A DNA stretch of 64,000 nucleotides, taken from Brachionus rotundiformis. Lineage: Eukaryota; Rotifera; Eurotatoria; Ploima; Brachionidae. The notes below the pieces were generated by a model. It saw only the letters and a list, made by a program, of their open reading frames with translations. It was not told where the DNA came from and did no database searches. Location of the stretch: the NCBI GenBank assembly GCA_016802295.1, contig JAESIW010000020.1:3933302-3997301 (forward strand), given 5' to 3'. This document shows positions 61,739 through 64,000 of the stretch, in pieces (within the stretch, counting starts at the first letter, position 1; each line of letters begins with the position of its first letter). The translations under genes were made by a program, and so were the position numbers.

Positions 61739-63217
61739 TTGCTGTCATTTAAACCAGATGAGCACTCGTCTGGTCATTATTTGATTCAAGGCGATTTAGA
61801 AGTTGCTGGTATAATGTATGACCCATGTATTAAATAAATGTAGATTAATTAATTTTTAAATAATTTAAAGAGAAAATGAAAAAGCTATAAATTGTTGTAA
61901 ATTTTATCCAAATGGCGAACTTTTCGCTGTCGGTTTTTCGGATGGCTCTATTAAAGTAAAAATTTACAAAAATATCAATATTTTTTTTTTAATTAAAATT
62001 TTAGTTGTTTAAAAAAAATTGTCAATTGATCTACACTTTAATCGATGATGACATTAGACAAAAAAGACTACCTGTGACCAGCATCCGTTTTTTCAATAGA
62101 CCTAACGATTTAAATCAAGACCATTACAAAATTTTGGTCGCTACATGTATTAATAAATTTAATTTAATCTAATTTTTAAAAAAAGTTTAATCAATTTAAT
62201 TAAAAAAAAAAAGATGTTTCTGGCTACATAAAATATTGGCACTATCCGACTAAATCTTGTATATATACTATTTTTGATAGAGAGTTGATGCCCTTAACTA
62301 TTGGATTTAACAGTTCATTCACACGTATGGCTGTTGGTGGATATGATTGTAAGATCAAGGTCTATGATGTAGACACTAAAAAGGAGATTAATTGTCTCCA
62401 AAGCGGGTAATTAAATTAAGAAATTAAATTTCGGTTTAAGCTTAGTATAAAATTATTTAAGTGACTACGGGACGGCTTCTTCTGGTCATTCTAGTAGAGT
62501 TTATTGTGTAAAATACCATCCAATCGAGAATAATCAGCTCTTTAGCGGAGGCTGGGATGATACCGTGCAAATTTGGGATGATCGAATACCACATTCACAA
62601 AAGTTTGTCAAATTTTAATTAAATAATATTGTTTTTAATTAAATTATGAGTAGTTATATATATGGACCTCACATATGCGGTGACGCTATAGATATTGATA
62701 GCAATTATAATCATTTACTAACTGGTTCATGGAGAAAAAATTCTACTCTTCAGGTACATTATCTTATCTATTTTTATCCCTTTTTGGTCAAATTTTATTT
62801 AGATATGGGATATGCGAAATTTGAGTCTGATACGAGATGTGTTCCAGAACAAATCAAATATGATGGTAGATAATTAAAGAGTTATTAAAATTGTAATTCT
62901 AGTCTTATTTTAAAAGATATATGGTTGCCAATGGTTAGGCAAGAGCTATATTTACGTTTGTGGAAACAACAAGAATTCGGCGCAAATCTATGACAGAGGG
63001 ACATTGAAAGTAGAATAGAATAAATAAACTTTATTCAATAAGAAGTTCTTATCTAAATTTTTAGTCCATAGGTGGTCTTTCCGAGCTACTTAATGGTGTT
63101 GCGTGTATTGACAATGACCAAACAGACGACTTGCCAAATCTATTAGCTTGCTCGCTCAACAAACTATTTTTGCTGAGGAAAAAAATTCTCTCTGGTGTTA
63201 AATCAAATCAAAGATGA
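61739..63217 (+). CDS. WD40-repeat protein of unknown role
   Basis: Nine short exons in phase (61739-61815, 61871-61955, 62005-62146, 62214-62406, 62462-62602, 62651-62753, 62803-62865, 62917-63009, 63065-63217) encode about 349 residues, the size of one seven-bladed propeller. Blades are recognisable from their GH/WD strands: INCCKFYPNGELFAVGFSDG, LVATYVSGYIKYWHYP, MAVGGYDCKIKVYD, GHSSRVYCVKYHPIENNQLF with GGWDDTVQIWDDR, LLTGSWRKNSTLQIWDMR, and a terminal WLGKSYIYVCGNN. No other domain or signal is visible. WD40 propellers are binding platforms, so partner and process cannot be inferred. I chose the ATG at 61739 because it is in frame with exon 2; an ATG at 61707 is out of frame. I cannot assign a specific ortholog. 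Confidence 0.85.
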
Positions 63218-63609
63218 TAGATAATTGCATGGATTTTTGTTGCCACAATGTATAAATGCCTAAAATGTCAAAATTCTTTTTTAAAAAAAATAAACAAAAA
63301 AATTTTTAGTTAACATTATTTTTAATTTATAAAGACTCAATAAAAAACACTAAATCTAAGCATAAATTTTGATAAAAAAATTAAATTTTTAGGTCTTGTA
63401 AATGCAAAGATGCATTCTTAAAAAATTAATAAATTTCAATACGAACAAGCATGGTTAAATTGAAATAAAAAAATAATTTTGGTTACGAAATTTTAAATTT
63501 AATTAATTTTATTAGTGAAATTTTTAAAATTTTAATTTCTCAAGGATAACTTACTAGATATAAATTAAAATTTCACTTGACTTTTTTTTTATATTCAGAC
63601 TTATTTAAA
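63218..63609. other. spacer upstream of eIF6
   Basis: AT-rich, no coding frame. It ends in a strong acceptor-like tract: a run of Ts then ATATTCAG (AG at 63597-63598), 11 bases before the eIF6 ATG. This suggests either a 5' UTR intron or a trans-splice acceptor. Confidence 0.5.
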
Positions 63610-64000
63610 ATGGCTGTAAGAGCACTATTCGAGAGTAGCAGCGACATAGGCTGTTTTGCCAAATTGACCAATTCATACTGTCTAGTTGGCATAGGAGCTT
63701 CTGAAAATTTTTACAGGTTTTTATTATTTAATTTTTAAATTGAAAAAAATATGAATAATCAACAAAAAAAGTGTTTTCGAAGGTGAATTGTCTGACCATA
63801 TACCAGTGATTCATGCCACAATTGGTGAGTGCCGGGTAGTTGGTCGTTTAACAGCTGGAAACAGAAATGGTCTGTTGGTTCCAAGTTCAACTACTGACCA
63901 GGAATTACAACACATTCGAAACAGTTTACCGGACTCGGTAAGAGTGAGACGAGTCGAAGAACGTCTATCGGCTTTGGGAAACGTCATAGCATGTAATGAC
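63610..64000 (+). CDS. EIF6: eukaryotic translation initiation factor 6 (3' end beyond window)
   Basis: Exon 1 (63610-63716) and the first part of exon 2 (63772 onward) encode the N-terminal 112 residues or so; the gene runs off the window. eIF6 binds the 60S ribosomal subunit, is needed for its maturation and keeps it from joining 40S prematurely. The start MAVRALFESSSDIGCFAKLT and later GELSDHIPVIHATIGECRVV, VGRLTAGNRNGLLVPSSTTD and RRVEERLSALGNVIACND are nearly invariant in the family. The intron is phase 2 and rejoins as YSVFEGEL. Confidence 0.97.

Noticed and set aside
1..64000. CRISPR arrays, bacterial operons or phage islands
   Set aside because: Spliced genes throughout, no regularly spaced repeats and no prokaryotic gene clusters; the window is eukaryotic.

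Overview
The window is nuclear DNA from a very AT-rich animal genome. Gene starts fall on both strands, most genes are split by many short introns (about 45-150 bp, GT-AG), and the products are metazoan housekeeping, signalling and RNA-silencing proteins: ULK4, NDUFB4, HGH1, CHMP4, SNRNP27, GPN2, Dicer, THYN1, CABIN1, Dishevelled, LIN7 and eIF6. Low GC, small introns, compact spacing and a giant sacsin-like gene would suit a small invertebrate, for instance a rotifer. That placement is inference from style and content; no lineage marker was tested.

Layout. 1-3.1 kb: the 5' part of a ULK4 pseudokinase gene (minus). 3.8-4.5 kb: a beheaded and truncated MFSD3-like transporter remnant joined to a GC-richer island. 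5.4-8.3 kb: NDUFB4 (minus) and HGH1 (plus) start head to head, followed by CHMP4 (minus). 8.3-10.4 kb: gene-free, with a 206-bp TA-flanked MITE. 10.4-11.9 kb: SNRNP27 and GPN2 tandem on plus. 12.3-12.7 kb: an unknown reading frame with an apparent frameshift. 13.3-18.9 kb: a complete Dicer in 14 exons (about 1,499 aa), followed 78 bp later by THYN1. 20.0-23.2 kb: a secreted multidomain GH13 alpha-amylase (minus). 23.9-25.2 kb: Mutator-like transposon remains, one with intact ends and a 10-bp target duplication. 26.1-34.0 kb: CABIN1 (minus), with a dead LINE in one intron. 34.7-39.7 kb: Dishevelled (minus), whose long intron holds a LINE scrap and a MITE. 39.7-46.7 kb: gene-poor, with repeats and a LINE tail. 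46.7-47.4 kb: LIN7. 48.9-61.1 kb: a sacsin-like giant (about 4,001 aa), of which one exon is 11.66 kb. 61.7-63.2 kb: a WD40 protein. 63.6 kb to the end: the start of eIF6.

No operon-like functional system or CRISPR array was seen. The genes are functionally unrelated apart from general RNA biology (Dicer, SNRNP27, eIF6) and a polarity/Wnt pair of PDZ proteins (Dishevelled, LIN7). The most unusual items are the Mutator-like element with its duplication, the three-ATPase sacsin-like protein without the usual sacsin tail, the amylase architecture, the ULK4 kinase-motif pattern, and the possible trans-splicing or operon arrangement of SNRNP27-GPN2. Exon boundaries come from reading GT-AG sites and checking that reading phase is kept; none is confirmed by transcripts.
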